Shown here one piece after another: positions 1 to 8,938 of a stretch of 64,000 nucleotides of DNA. How positions within the stretch are numbered: position 1 is the stretch's first letter; every line of letters begins with the position of its first letter. Position numbers and translations under genes: made by a program. The notes below the pieces were generated by a model. That model saw nothing but the letters and a program-made list of their open reading frames with translations, ran no database searches and was not told the DNA's origin. The stretch is from Evernia prunastri (taxonomy: Eukaryota; Ascomycota; Lecanoromycetes; Lecanorales; Parmeliaceae): positions 50,895-114,894 of the forward strand of contig NKYR01000119.1 in NCBI GenBank assembly GCA_003184365.1, in the 5' to 3' direction.

Positions 1-170
1 TTGAGTCGGTCGTTGATGAAGGATACTCTGAGGGAGACGCTGTCGTGCCAGAGGCGTTTGGCGACTTCAGCTTCTTTTTTCCTGCTCTCCAGGCTGATCA
101 TCTGGCCGCCGGATTCTAGAGCTAGGAGGTCTTCGAAGGCGTCTCGCCAATTACCATGGTGGTCTGGCAT
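1..170 (-). CDS. 5' end of a hypothetical protein, cut by the window edge
   Basis: An ATG on the minus strand at 170-168 opens 56 codons that stay open to the window edge. The product starts MPDHHGNWRDAFEDLL and continues with charged helical sequence (ALESGGQMISLESRKKEAEV, then AKRLWHDSVSLRVSF). The alternation of acidic, basic and aliphatic residues looks like genuine coding sequence, unlike the opposite-strand frame, which is Ser/Arg-rich and uncharacteristic. I do not recognise the family, and the bulk of the gene lies outside the window. The start is chosen as the first ATG. Confidence 0.45.
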   Translation of the reverse strand, partial: MPDHHGNWRDAFEDLLALESGGQMISLESRKKEAEVAKRLWHDSVSLRVSFINDRL

Positions 171-512
171 CTCGAGCTCGAGTCGAAAGGGGGAGTATGA
201 GCTTTGGATTATGTACCCAATTGGCCACATACGTGGACTTGCGAAGTATGTGTCGAGATGATGCTTCAGGCTCTGCTTCCAAGAAAGGTTGCCCGGAATT
301 GTGTCCACCCATGAGGCTGGAGCGCCGCATTTATCACAAGCAGTGTCATTTCGGTCATCACTGGATACTGATGCCATGCCTATGGTTTGATGATTGTGGC
401 GATGGTGTGGCGATGGTGTTGCGTTTTTAGTACGTTTAGAGCTTGGTTCATGCATAATCACCACGTCCCTTGCGCAGCGGCTCTTCCCGCTGCTTACTCG
501 CAATCACCTACT

Positions 513-595
513 TGTGGTCTGGAGGTATTTAGTTTGTGTTAGGTTCGAATCCTAATGGCGCTGGTTCTAGTGGTGAAGTGGGCTTCTTATTTTCT
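513..595 (+). mobile_element. 83-bp element with tRNA T-arm, copy 1, target duplication CTACT
   Basis: The copy runs from TGTGGTCTGG to TTATTTTCT and is flanked on both sides by CTACT (508-512 and 596-600). Inside is a perfect tRNA-like T-arm, TTAGG-TTCGAAT-CCTAA, which also matches the Pol III B box. A T-run near the 3' end could be a Pol III terminator. The same flanking sequence without the insert and with a single CTACT is present, inverted, at 1013-1038. This is direct evidence of insertion. It could be a very short tRNA-derived SINE or a non-canonical terminal repeat. The family is not known to me. Confidence 0.65.
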
Positions 596-875
596 CTACT
601 AATGCAATACCCTAAAATTCGAAAACTTCATAATTTGTCGTTCCACAACAGTATCTAGAAATAAATACAACGAGAGATTATAGAACGTAGAATTAAGATT
701 TTAAAGCTTCCAGAATATTTCAAATCGGAGTCATACTAATATTCGTGTACAATAACGTCTGTTCAAATACTTTGAGGTCAAGGCTTCGGGCCAGTGTGAA
801 TCTAGGGAGGCTTTTAGGGGCGCCACACCCCCCCCCGGACTTATCGGATTTTAGGGCATTGCATTAGTAGAGAAA
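591..875. repeat. MITE-like element with about 31-bp terminal inverted repeats
   Basis: The left end (591-621) and the right end (845-875) are inverted copies of each other with two mismatches over 31 bp. The core shared motif is CTACTAATGCAAT followed by CCCTAAAAT. The 285-bp interior has no coding potential and is AT-rich. A third, partly matching inverted copy lies at 1013-1038, so the inverted repeat may belong to a larger relic transposon. The first five bases of the left arm overlap the 3' end of the 83-bp element, so the exact outer boundary is uncertain. Confidence 0.45.
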
Positions 876-1012
876 TGATAGGATGGGATTCGTGTGGGTA
901 GAAGAGGATGTTATTCTATGGAGGAGGAAGCCTCCTGCAGGAGGATATATCCCCCGCTATGACTAAGCAGCTGCTAGAGACTTCAGGCTGCACCTGCCAA
1001 CTAGTAGGTGTG

Positions 1013-1038
1013 TTGCATTAGTAGGTGATTGCGAGTAA
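1013..1038 (-). repeat. Inverted 'empty site' of the 83-bp element
   Basis: Read on the minus strand this stretch is TTACTCGCAATCACCTACTA followed by ATGCAA. It equals the left and right flanks of the insertion at 513-595 joined with one copy of CTACT. It is therefore a paralogous unoccupied target site. It lies in inverted orientation about 400 bp away. Confidence 0.6.
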
Positions 1039-1253
1039 CTCCGTGAGATGATCTACGAAACTATACGGACAATATACTTTACAACGGTATTTAGATCTAA
1101 GACGGTCAGGTGCTTCAGGTTATAATGTCCGGACTTTGGATTTTCTCAAGCGAACGAAACGTATCTTAGGACCACGTTTCGTTCGTTCGGCCCAGAACTA
1201 GTTGAAGTGCGACTCTCATACGATACACAGGGAAAGCAAGGAAGCTTTCGAAG

Positions 1254-1334
1254 NGGTCTGGAGGTATTTAGTTTGTGTTAGGTTCGAATCCTAATGGCGC
1301 TGGTTCTAGTGGTGAAGTGGGCTTCTTATTTTCT
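1254..1334 (+). mobile_element. 83-bp T-arm element, copy 2, interrupted by assembly join
   Basis: This copy starts immediately after an N and lacks the first three bases (TGT) of the element. The rest, through TTATTTTCT, is identical by eye to copies 1 and 3. The left target duplication is lost at the join. The right flank is GCGGGG. A contig end inside a repeat is the usual cause of such an N. Confidence 0.55.
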
Positions 1335-1990
1335 GCGGGGTCATTCATTTTTATGTGAGNCAATTCTCACACGCGAGCATAAGAAAGAAGACGTATATTG
1401 TATGCAAATTACAGAGTACCGAAAAGGCAATCAAGGTTGAGCATATGCAGACTTTGCGCTTGGCCTTTTGTAGCGGTGCGGCTCTACTGCCCGCATCCAC
1501 GTTTTGACACTTTCGCTTGTAAGGATGCATACCCTTATTACCGCGATCCACAGGCAAGTTGCATTTGCCATGTTGCACGGACGTGTTTCCGTCTATGCGA
1601 TGCTTGTATATTTGTCTTCAAGACCTCGTGCTCGTCATGCGTCCTCGCCCTTCAGCGATTGGCTGGTAGATGCTAATGGTGACGGCGCGTTGCATTGCCG
1701 GAGCGATAAAGGAAGAGACACTCATTGGAAATTTATTCATTCCTGGCTCTAGGATAGATGCAATTGCCTGACTTCAGTAGACACAGCCAGCTGGAGACGG
1801 CAAAATAAAGTCCCTAAAGAGCAATGTTTGTTGTAGCATGATAATTGCTTCATCTGCTAGGACGATAAGCAGCATAGTGAAATATATCGTTCTTGAACCT
1901 GCCGTACAAGACTTTCCTGAGTCAAGATAGACAAATTATGAAAGGAGTACAACATGGGTTACAGATTGAATTCTGGCCGGAGGGCAACGG

Positions 1991-2073
1991 TGTGGTCTGG
2001 AGGTATTTAGTTTGTGTTAGGTTCGAATCCTAATGGCGCTGGTTCTAGTGGTGAAGTGGGCTTCTTATTTTCT
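1991..2073 (+). mobile_element. 83-bp T-arm element, copy 3, target duplication AACGG
   Basis: The element has the same limits as copy 1 (TGTGG to TTTTCT) and is flanked by AACGG at 1986-1990 and 2074-2078. Two copies with different 5-bp duplications and identical ends fix the element boundaries and show that it moved as a unit. Confidence 0.65.
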
Positions 2074-2228
2074 AACGGACCAATTGGCATGGATGAAGCT
2101 AGATCGAACCCGGACTAGTGACCTTGCTTCCCCTTCAACACGAAACCGTCCCTCCAACATCTTCCCATCTACACTCCTTCAGCACTGCCTACCTGCTTGT
2201 TTATGATGCGTTTGATGCGATTGGCCAA

Positions 2229-2564
2229 TCAATCAACTGTGCAAGTCTGGCAACCTAATGCTTGAGCCTGTATGTTGGCTACAGATGAGGAACCAACATT
2301 TACGACAACACGGGGTGGCCGAATGTATACGCGACCACGAGAAGAAAAGGAAATTTTGATATTCCTAACCCCGGAAGAAGTCTTGGATATACATCGTTCA
2401 TTACGACTATCGAAAGGTCTCCTGTAGTACACGAGTTTTGGTGCAGGAACACGACAAGAAGCCTGGTTATATTTATCTTGCGAGTATCGATTGACGTCGA
2501 AGAGGTATCTGGTCAAATCTACCTTTATTCGTTCCCTGAGGTTAGAAATTGCCATCTTTACCAT
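2229..2564 (-). CDS. Possible small hypothetical protein
   Basis: This is an ATG-initiated frame of 111 codons on the minus strand. It gives a basic protein with three cysteines near the C-terminus (QALGCQTCTVD). No signal peptide, domain or splice site supports it, and codon use is not clearly biased. It could be a chance frame in the promoter region of the divergent gene that starts at 2948. Confidence 0.18.
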   Translation of the reverse strand: MVKMAISNLRERIKVDLTRYLFDVNRYSQDKYNQASCRVPAPKLVYYRRPFDSRNERCISKTSSGVRNIKISFSSRGRVYIRPPRVVVNVGSSSVANIQAQALGCQTCTVD

Positions 2565-2947
2565 GCTTGCAGAGACTGCTGCAGTAAGTAATAACTACGC
2601 CATGCATGTCTCGTCTATTTGCTCTCGTCCACTTTTCTCTGCCACCTCCTGGTTTCACCTCTAGTACACTTCTGCCCTCACACCAATCAATTCCTACCAT
2701 AACAGATACCAAGACAATGAAAGCCAACTCCAATTAGACTGTAAGTACGCCTTGTCGAGACATGCATTTTTGTCAATCTTGTTGGGTGTTCCTTACTCAT
2801 TTACCCTCTTTATCAATGGGGCGAGGCCCGCGCACAATGCTTTCCACCATCATTCCAATCTTCTTCAGACGAAGAAGAAATTCCCGCTCAGGAGCCAGGT
2901 ACTATACTGCGTTGTAGCCGCATCTTTCCCTCAATCAGCCTACCGGA

Positions 2948-4267
2948 ATGTGGGAACTTCATACTGCTATTGCCATAGCCGCACTTTTGTCCACCACCCA
3001 CGCTTTTACACTCGACTTCAATTCTGCCGGCCAATGCACCGGTGCCATCATCGGTGAATTCGTGGGTACTGTGGGATCGGGATGCCAGACTCAATTCTTC
3101 AACGTGTCTGACTCCAACATACTGATACCCGTCGAAGGCGGTTCCGACAATGTCCTCATAGCTCCTGATGTCAAAGTAACCCCCAGTGACAAGACTTCCG
3201 CGGTGGCGTGGTACGGGGAGGCAAATTGTCAAACCCTAATCGCTTTAGGCAACGTACCGGTGTGTCTGGGGGTGGGGGACTACCAGTCTTTCGAGGTTAT
3301 CGATATCACAGATGTCGGCTTCACGTATCTGGACCCTGCAGGGGTAGTAGCGTTGTATCCTAATGCCACCGAGACAGCCACTAAGGGAGAAGTTCTCACC
3401 GAGCTAGGCGCCATTTTCACATCAGCATCCACCGTGGCTCTGCCGTCAAGTGCCAAAGCGAATTCCACAGTGCCTCCACCACCGTCGACAACATCAAAAT
3501 CAAGCGCGGCAACACTGTCGGCTACCGCAACTGCGAGGCCAGGGAAGTTGAGAAGAGACAGCGCGAAGAAGGGCAAAGTAGCAAAGCGCAGTCAGTCTAC
3601 GAAGGCGGAACATATGACCAATGCCAAGCGGATGACACATGGAGCGGTCCATAGCGCTGCAGGACAAGAATGGAAGTTTCAACAAATCGCAAGCCGAGTC
3701 TATCGCGGCGTCAATCCCGCGGCGTGGGACGATAACATGCACAAGCGCTCCCTTGCCGAACTGGAGACCTCGATATCCCATCAAGCCCTCAGCCCACTCC
3801 AACCACGCGCGCTTTCCGACGCAAACTGCAACTTTATTCGCACCTGCATGGTCGACACAGGAGACTCGCCGACATTCAACATCGCATCCGCCGGTGCCTC
3901 TCTCCTTTCGGCCGTCCACAAGCTCAACACCGCCGACACAGACGACTGGTCCTACCTCCAGTCTCCCATCGTGGTCGAAGTCGTCGCTGCTTCCGGGGAG
4001 CTCGAAGGCCACATCTACGCGGTCACCCTCCAGCATTCCGAGAACGTGAACACGTGCTCTGACCAGGCGACGCAACGGGACGTGCTGCAGGCGGCATTGG
4101 TGCAGGGTGTCGAAGGAAGTGGGGTAACTGACATGCAAGTGGCGCTCCAGGTCAAGGCACCGCAGCCGGCCGGGGAGACGAATTTATTGTTTGTGAGTAC
4201 GAGGAGCGCGGGGAGTAAAGATATGAGTATACATCCTGTTTGTGAGGCTGTGGTGGTGGACTTTTGA
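2948..4267 (+). CDS. Secreted protein of unknown function
   Basis: A single exon of 439 codons. The N-terminus MWELHTAIAIAALLSTTHA is a typical signal peptide. A cysteine-containing region (CQTQFF, CQTLIALGNVPVC) with several N-glycosylation sequons follows. A Ser/Thr/Pro-rich linker (about residues 165-200) leads into a basic stretch with dibasic KR sites (about 200-230), which could be Kex2-type cleavage sites. The C-terminal half begins near DANCNFIRTCMVDTGD and ends in VCEAVVVDF. The two-block architecture with a processed linker suggests a secreted proprotein. I do not recognise a catalytic motif. The start is the first ATG and directly precedes the signal peptide. Confidence 0.75.
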   Translation: MWELHTAIAIAALLSTTHAFTLDFNSAGQCTGAIIGEFVGTVGSGCQTQFFNVSDSNILIPVEGGSDNVLIAPDVKVTPSDKTSAVAWYGEANCQTLIALGNVPVCLGVGDYQSFEVIDITDVGFTYLDPAGVVALYPNATETATKGEVLTELGAIFTSASTVALPSSAKANSTVPPPPSTTSKSSAATLSATATARPGKLRRDSAKKGKVAKRSQSTKAEHMTNAKRMTHGAVHSAAGQEWKFQQIASRVYRGVNPAAWDDNMHKRSLAELETSISHQALSPLQPRALSDANCNFIRTCMVDTGDSPTFNIASAGASLLSAVHKLNTADTDDWSYLQSPIVVEVVAASGELEGHIYAVTLQHSENVNTCSDQATQRDVLQAALVQGVEGSGVTDMQVALQVKAPQPAGETNLLFVSTRSAGSKDMSIHPVCEAVVVDF

Positions 4268-4875
4268 TCGCTGTTCTCTCTTGGTAGATGAGAGATGTGC
4301 ATAGGCTGGACCATGCGTGGTACGTAGCGCTGGGGTTGGTGCTTTTACCACGAGATTCAAGATTCGAGATTCCGAATACATAAATGGCGGCTAGGCCGGA
4401 AGAAATCATACAGTTTGCTTTTTGAAATCTAAGGCAAGCACAATGCGCGTACTAAGAAAAGAGTAAGTGTTACTTCTGCACACTGGTGACACTATTACTA
4501 CTGTTATTCTATGTGAAGCATAGCACACAGAAGCCCCGAGCCTTCGTCTATGTCCCGGCCCTTCTTTTGACAGGGCATCGACACAATGCACCTCTTCTCA
4601 CATCTAGGGACCAAGCGTCACGGAAAAGCTACAGGGGTTATCGTACAAAACCGATCAAAGTCGTGTGTTGGCTACTTGTTTATCGTTGATATTATTCCGT
4701 TGCTTAATCGTCAAAGTTCTTCCGGTACATTTCCCATCATATCTCCTCACAATGCCCGGCTCCCTACCTCACCTCACTTTGCACTCCTATCTCGAACCTT
4801 GGTTCAAATACAGATACCGGCTTCCACTCAATACCTAATCCCAGCCATCAAATTTTCATCTCGAGATCCATCACA
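4268..4875. other. Intergenic, 3' region of one gene and promoter of the next
   Basis: No frame here has protein-like composition. The part from about 4700 is pyrimidine-rich, as expected for a promoter and 5' UTR upstream of the ATG at 4876. Confidence 0.5.
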
Positions 4876-5742
4876 ATGTGCCAGAGCGTGTACCTCGAGC
4901 ATGACACCTGCACATGCATCTACATTGCAGCGAACTTCATCCCTTGCGAAGCCTACTCCCTCGCTCATCCGGAAGACGTGTCCGATCCCCCTTCCCCTTC
5001 CCCCGACCCAGCAGGCTATACCCCGGACCTTGAAGACCCTTTTGCGGAGCAAAAAGACCCTTTCGCCGACCCCGCGGACCCAGTTGACCCTTTCGCAGAC
5101 CCGAAAGACCCTTTCGCCGACCCCGACTCGGCATCAGACACTCCACTCTTAGCGCGCGCCCTCAGGCCCAAACTGCTGGTCCGGACACACAGAGGCCTCG
5201 ACATCACCCATGAGGACCTTGATTTCGTGAGCCTGGACGTCGACGGGTCGTGGGCACCGAAGGGGCTGCAGTGCCCGACCGGCAAGATCGAGGCGATACG
5301 CGGCCAACGCGACAAGGACGAGAAGAGGGCGTGCCCGCTCTGCGAGAGGCCCGAGGTGTCGGGCATGCTGGAGCAGATGCGCCTGCCCGGCGGGGGCGAG
5401 GAGGGACGGCCGGATTCGCTGAAGGCGTGGCTGGAGGGGGCGGAGAAGGAAAAGAAGGGAAAGGGGAAGGAGAAGGGCGGCAATGCGGCGCAGATCAAGA
5501 CGGCGGCGATCAAGTTTTTCAAGGGTGCGGGGGTCGATAAGGGGAAGAAGACGGAGTGCATCGGGGTGGGGTATGACGAGGTTGGGGAAGGAGGGAGCTC
5601 GAAGGGGAAAGAGGCGGAGAAGAGGGCGGCGGAAAGGAGGAAAAAGGAGAACAAAGAGAGGGAAAAGAGGAAGAAGAAGGAGATTAAGGAGGCGGACAGG
5701 AGGATGGAGGGGGAGGAGGAATATGTATCATGGGAGCCCTAG
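4876..5742 (+). CDS. Hypothetical protein with DPFAD repeats and a basic coiled-coil tail
   Basis: A single exon of 288 codons. The N-terminus is cysteine-rich (MCQSVYLEHDTCTCIY). A tandem acidic repeat follows at about residues 53-83, with units such as DPFAEQK, DPFADPA, DPFADPK and DPFADP. A CPLCERP motif near residue 153 could bind a metal together with the earlier cysteines, but the spacing fits no family I know. The last 90 residues are almost entirely Lys, Arg and Glu and should form a long charged helix or a nuclear-targeting tail. Function is unknown. The DPF units resemble clathrin-adaptor binding motifs, but the resemblance may be accidental. Confidence 0.65.
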   Translation: MCQSVYLEHDTCTCIYIAANFIPCEAYSLAHPEDVSDPPSPSPDPAGYTPDLEDPFAEQKDPFADPADPVDPFADPKDPFADPDSASDTPLLARALRPKLLVRTHRGLDITHEDLDFVSLDVDGSWAPKGLQCPTGKIEAIRGQRDKDEKRACPLCERPEVSGMLEQMRLPGGGEEGRPDSLKAWLEGAEKEKKGKGKEKGGNAAQIKTAAIKFFKGAGVDKGKKTECIGVGYDEVGEGGSSKGKEAEKRAAERRKKENKEREKRKKKEIKEADRRMEGEEEYVSWEP

Positions 5743-6413
5743 TATCTCGATAGGATCCTACCGCTTTCGCCCTAGCCCCATTTGCTGTCACGCTCAACTC
5801 ACGTTTCGCTCAGTTGTCACTGTTTCCCTCTACCCTTCAGCGGATTCAAATCTATTCATGCCCTTTGTTGCGTAAGCAATAAGCCCGAGCTGCGCAATGA
5901 ATTTTGGCGGATGTATTACTCTACTTCGTGTGTCATTACTTCACACTTCGAAGCCGAAATCGATGCGTGAGGTAGTCTTTCCAATGTTGCTTTGCTATGA
6001 GAGTCGGGCTGTGGAAGTCTGAAAAGTGAGTCAGATATGCAGCCGCTTGTAGGTGTGGAGAACATATGCTGGAGGCTTCTGGCGTGCTTTCTTGACAGAG
6101 CTTGGTCAATGACTCATGTACCTATACATAAACATCTGGCATTTTCTGACACTATTCGTAGCTAAGACTAAGAACGGCTCACTCTTTTCGTCGAACCTCA
6201 CTACCAAGACGCCAGAGCACTTCTACCTAATCTACTTTAAGTTAGGGTGATCTGTCTGCAAAGGCCGCTTAAAACTTCCAATAATGGTTAGAGTAGGCAT
6301 GATTTGTTGTTTCGGCGATTTTTTGATTTTTTTCCTTCCTCATCAATCAAAGACCCAACCACCATTCCCTTTTTTCAAAATGTACACACACGCTCAGAGC
6401 AGTCAGAGTAGGC
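5743..6413. other. Intergenic, no gene seen
   Basis: I see no coding frame longer than about 60 codons and no repeat. The last 150 bases are pyrimidine-rich and are probably the promoter of the acetyltransferase gene. Confidence 0.5.
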
Positions 6414-7350
6414 ATGGCTTACAGCATCCTACCAGCTACCCCCGCTGACTTACCCGATATCATCGCCATCTATCACGCCGCTTTCGCAGCCGATCCTTTC
6501 ATCGGACAGCTGATGCCCAATGTCCCACCAGAAGTCAGACGTGCCCATGACATGCACTGGTATGGACGGGAGTTTGAGATGGGCGAGCTCAATGGGCTAC
6601 GCTTCAGGAAGGTGGTCGATGGAGACGGGTACGGTCGTTGTTCGATCCAAACTTGTACCAGTTAGACGTGTTCTAATCAATGGCTAGAAAGCCGCTGGCT
6701 TTCGCAAAATGGCAATACCCGTATACGTTGACGGCCGAGCAGAAAGTGGAAAAAGCTCAGCTTGACAGGGTGGAAGAGTTAGAACATCCGTTTCCCGAGG
6801 GGACGAATAGAGAGCTTTACGATGTCTTCTTCGCTGCGTTGAGGGAGAAGAAAGCCAAGTGGATGGATGAGAGTAAAGATTACTGTGAGTTCGACTCTAC
6901 TATCACAGTAACATGCGTCTTGATTTCATCTTTGGATCTAGCATCCTGTGCATTTTTAGGATGCCTGTGTCTTTGTAAGGCTGTGTGAAAGCAAGGCGTT
7001 TTTTCCCGTAGTCTAGATTGTCGACTAGCAAATTGCTACTTCGTCATCTCTGCTTCTTTTAGGCCTTCATCCATTCTGATACTAACCATTGGTCACCAGT
7101 ACTTCATATTCTTGGCGTCTCGCCGGCCCATCAGCGCAAAGGCCTCGGTGCAATGCTCATTGGCGAGGGCCTCGCGGATGCAGACAGAAACAACGCGAGG
7201 ACCTACATTGAAGCCTCGCCTTCCGGCTATGAGCTTTACCTACGCCATGGCTGGAAGCAGGTCGACGAAATTGTCATTGATGTTGGAAAGTATGGGGGGC
7301 ATGGAATGGCGACCGAGAAACTGCTTTTGAGGGAGCCTGGCGGTAATTAG
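6414..7350 (+). CDS. GNAT-family N-acetyltransferase
   Basis: Three exons can be read: 6414-6628, 6688-6884 and 7100-7350 (220 aa). Both introns have GT..AG ends, and the reading frame is restored exactly. The N-terminus MAYSILPATPADLPDIIAIY is the usual first strand and helix of a GNAT domain. The third exon carries motif A, LLHILGVSPAHQRKGLGAML, with the acetyl-CoA pyrophosphate loop Q-R-K-G-L-G. It also carries motif B-like sequence ending YLRHGWKQVDE. The enzyme should transfer acetyl from acetyl-CoA to an amine. The substrate cannot be told. The second intron (215 nt) is unusually long for this window. Length and motif order fit the fungal single-domain GNATs. Confidence 0.88.
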
Positions 7351-7895
7351 GGCGCAGTAAGTTCCGATTGAGAAACACCCTGAGACAGTATCGCAGTTCT
7401 GCCTCTTACGTTCTCGCCATTGGACAGCTTTCACCCAACGCATACATATTCTAGCGTTTGTGTAAGCGACATTTCTGAATATGCTCCAAAAGCTGCTTTA
7501 CAAGCATCAACATAAGTTCTCTAAAAGCTCGCCATATCTATCCAGTAGGTATGTTTAGCGTGACCTTCCTCCTGTGGGAAGTCCACTCTGATTTCTGCAT
7601 TGCCTTCATGAACCATTTCGCGGACGTCAACTTCATCTTTCGGATTCATCACACCACCTACCTACTTAGACCACCTAACGCCTAGCAAATGTAAGCCCAT
7701 ATCCGACGCGGATATCAGGACTTAGCGGCACGTGGTCTTTCATCTCATTCGTGAGCCCGGTGCGAGAGCCTTGACTGTATTTGCGCTCATGCGACAAGCA
7801 TTGGGCACTTCCATCTCTGTTTCCAGACACCCCTCGACCTTGAAAGAATTCCTCACTTCAGTGCCTAGACGTCAGTTCAGGACTTTCTTCTCATA
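7351..7895. other. Intergenic, no gene seen
   Basis: No coding frame or repeat is visible. It holds the 3' end of the acetyltransferase transcript and the promoter of the gene starting at 7896. Confidence 0.5.
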
Positions 7896-8938
7896 ATGCA
7901 CGTGTCTTGGAATCAGCTCTGTTGGGCCATTTTCACCTTGTTGACGACAGCACGAGCTGTTCTAGTTGCGAGTACGCATTTCCTTCTGACTCAAGCACTC
8001 TTTACTGAACAGTTGCGCAGCAGCAGACACCGTCCAGATCGGCCCTTACTACACCCAACACTGTGAATCTAAGAACAACGAGATCTCTACAGCCCTCAAG
8101 ACTCTGGTAGAAACCCTCTACGCTGTCATCTCCGACCTCGGCTCCTCTCCCTCTAGCGATGCCTACACAGCCTTTTTCAAGGAAGTCGTATATGCGCCTG
8201 ATGTGCGCCAAGTCTTTTCTTTTATCGTAGCGGGGCGCTCTGTCTCTCCCGAGCCCGGCGCAGTATCCGCGATACCGATTTTCTACTGCGTGGACGGCCG
8301 AGACCAAGTCACTTACAAAGAGGGTGGCAGAAAGATAGACGCGTATGACAAATGCCGTGACCTTAGTTTAAGGCCGCTGGCAATAGCATTCCAGAGAATA
8401 CCGAACATGGTCCTCTGCCCGGCGTTCTTCTCCCAGCCAGTCGCACCCGTGGAATCGCCTGCGAGCTGCTTGACCGTGGATCCGCACCGCAACAGATACG
8501 TCCAAACCGGCATCAGTCTACTCAGGTACCAAGTGTGGTACCTCCTGCACGTGCTGGTCGGCTACTACGTCTACGCCGATCACGAAAATACCTACGACCA
8601 GTACGTCGTTAATGCCTGCTCAGCTCTATCGGGAAGCTCTGCGATCTTGAACACGTATAACTACGTTTATTATGCCGCCAGTAAGTGCACAGCCTAGCTT
8701 ATTTTCGCCCTTTCTCTTCTCCCACCTGTACTTGAACGGTCTTCGCTGACTGAATGCTGTAGATATACGATTAGGCTGCACTAACTTTCCGACCGTGAGG
8801 ACGCGGCCGCCTGGCCGAGGGAGTAGCGCGGGCGTGGAGCTGTTGGAGACGGATGCAAATTTGACGGCAGTTGCTGCCAACGAGAGTATCACCCTTGTTG
8901 TTCAGAACGTGTCCATTGAGGCGGTGCCTCCGGTTTAG
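7896..8938 (+). CDS. Secreted M35-like (lysine-specific metallo-endopeptidase fold) protein with degenerate active site
   Basis: Three exons: 7896-7971, 8021-8680 and 8763-8938 (303 aa). The first acceptor could also be 3 nt later. The N-terminus MHVSWNQLCWAIFTLLTTARA is a signal peptide. The C-terminal half has the layout of fungal M35-like secreted proteins: a cysteine-framed strand (MVLCPAFFSQP), the helix WYLLHVLVGYYVY where the family has HExxH, and NTYNYVYYAA where it has a NADxYxxYA helix. Here the catalytic Glu is Val and the second His is Gly, so zinc-dependent proteolysis is unlikely. The assignment rests on my recall of the family pattern. I infer a pseudoenzyme, perhaps an effector or binding protein. 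Several N-glycosylation sequons lie in the last exon. Confidence 0.7.

Larger units (their letters stand above)
171..2947. other. Gene-poor, repeat-bearing interval
   Basis: Apart from the repeats listed separately, I see no convincing gene here. Short frames on both strands lack conserved motifs or splice signals. Two single N bases (1254 and 1360) mark assembly joins. The three copies of an 83-bp T-arm element and a terminal-inverted-repeat structure show that the interval is built from small mobile elements. Confidence 0.6.

Noticed and set aside
2542..2733. Small minus-strand frame that seems to start with a signal peptide
   Set aside because: The apparent start is TTG directly after a stop codon. 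The first ATG lies inside the hydrophobic part, so no signal peptide remains.
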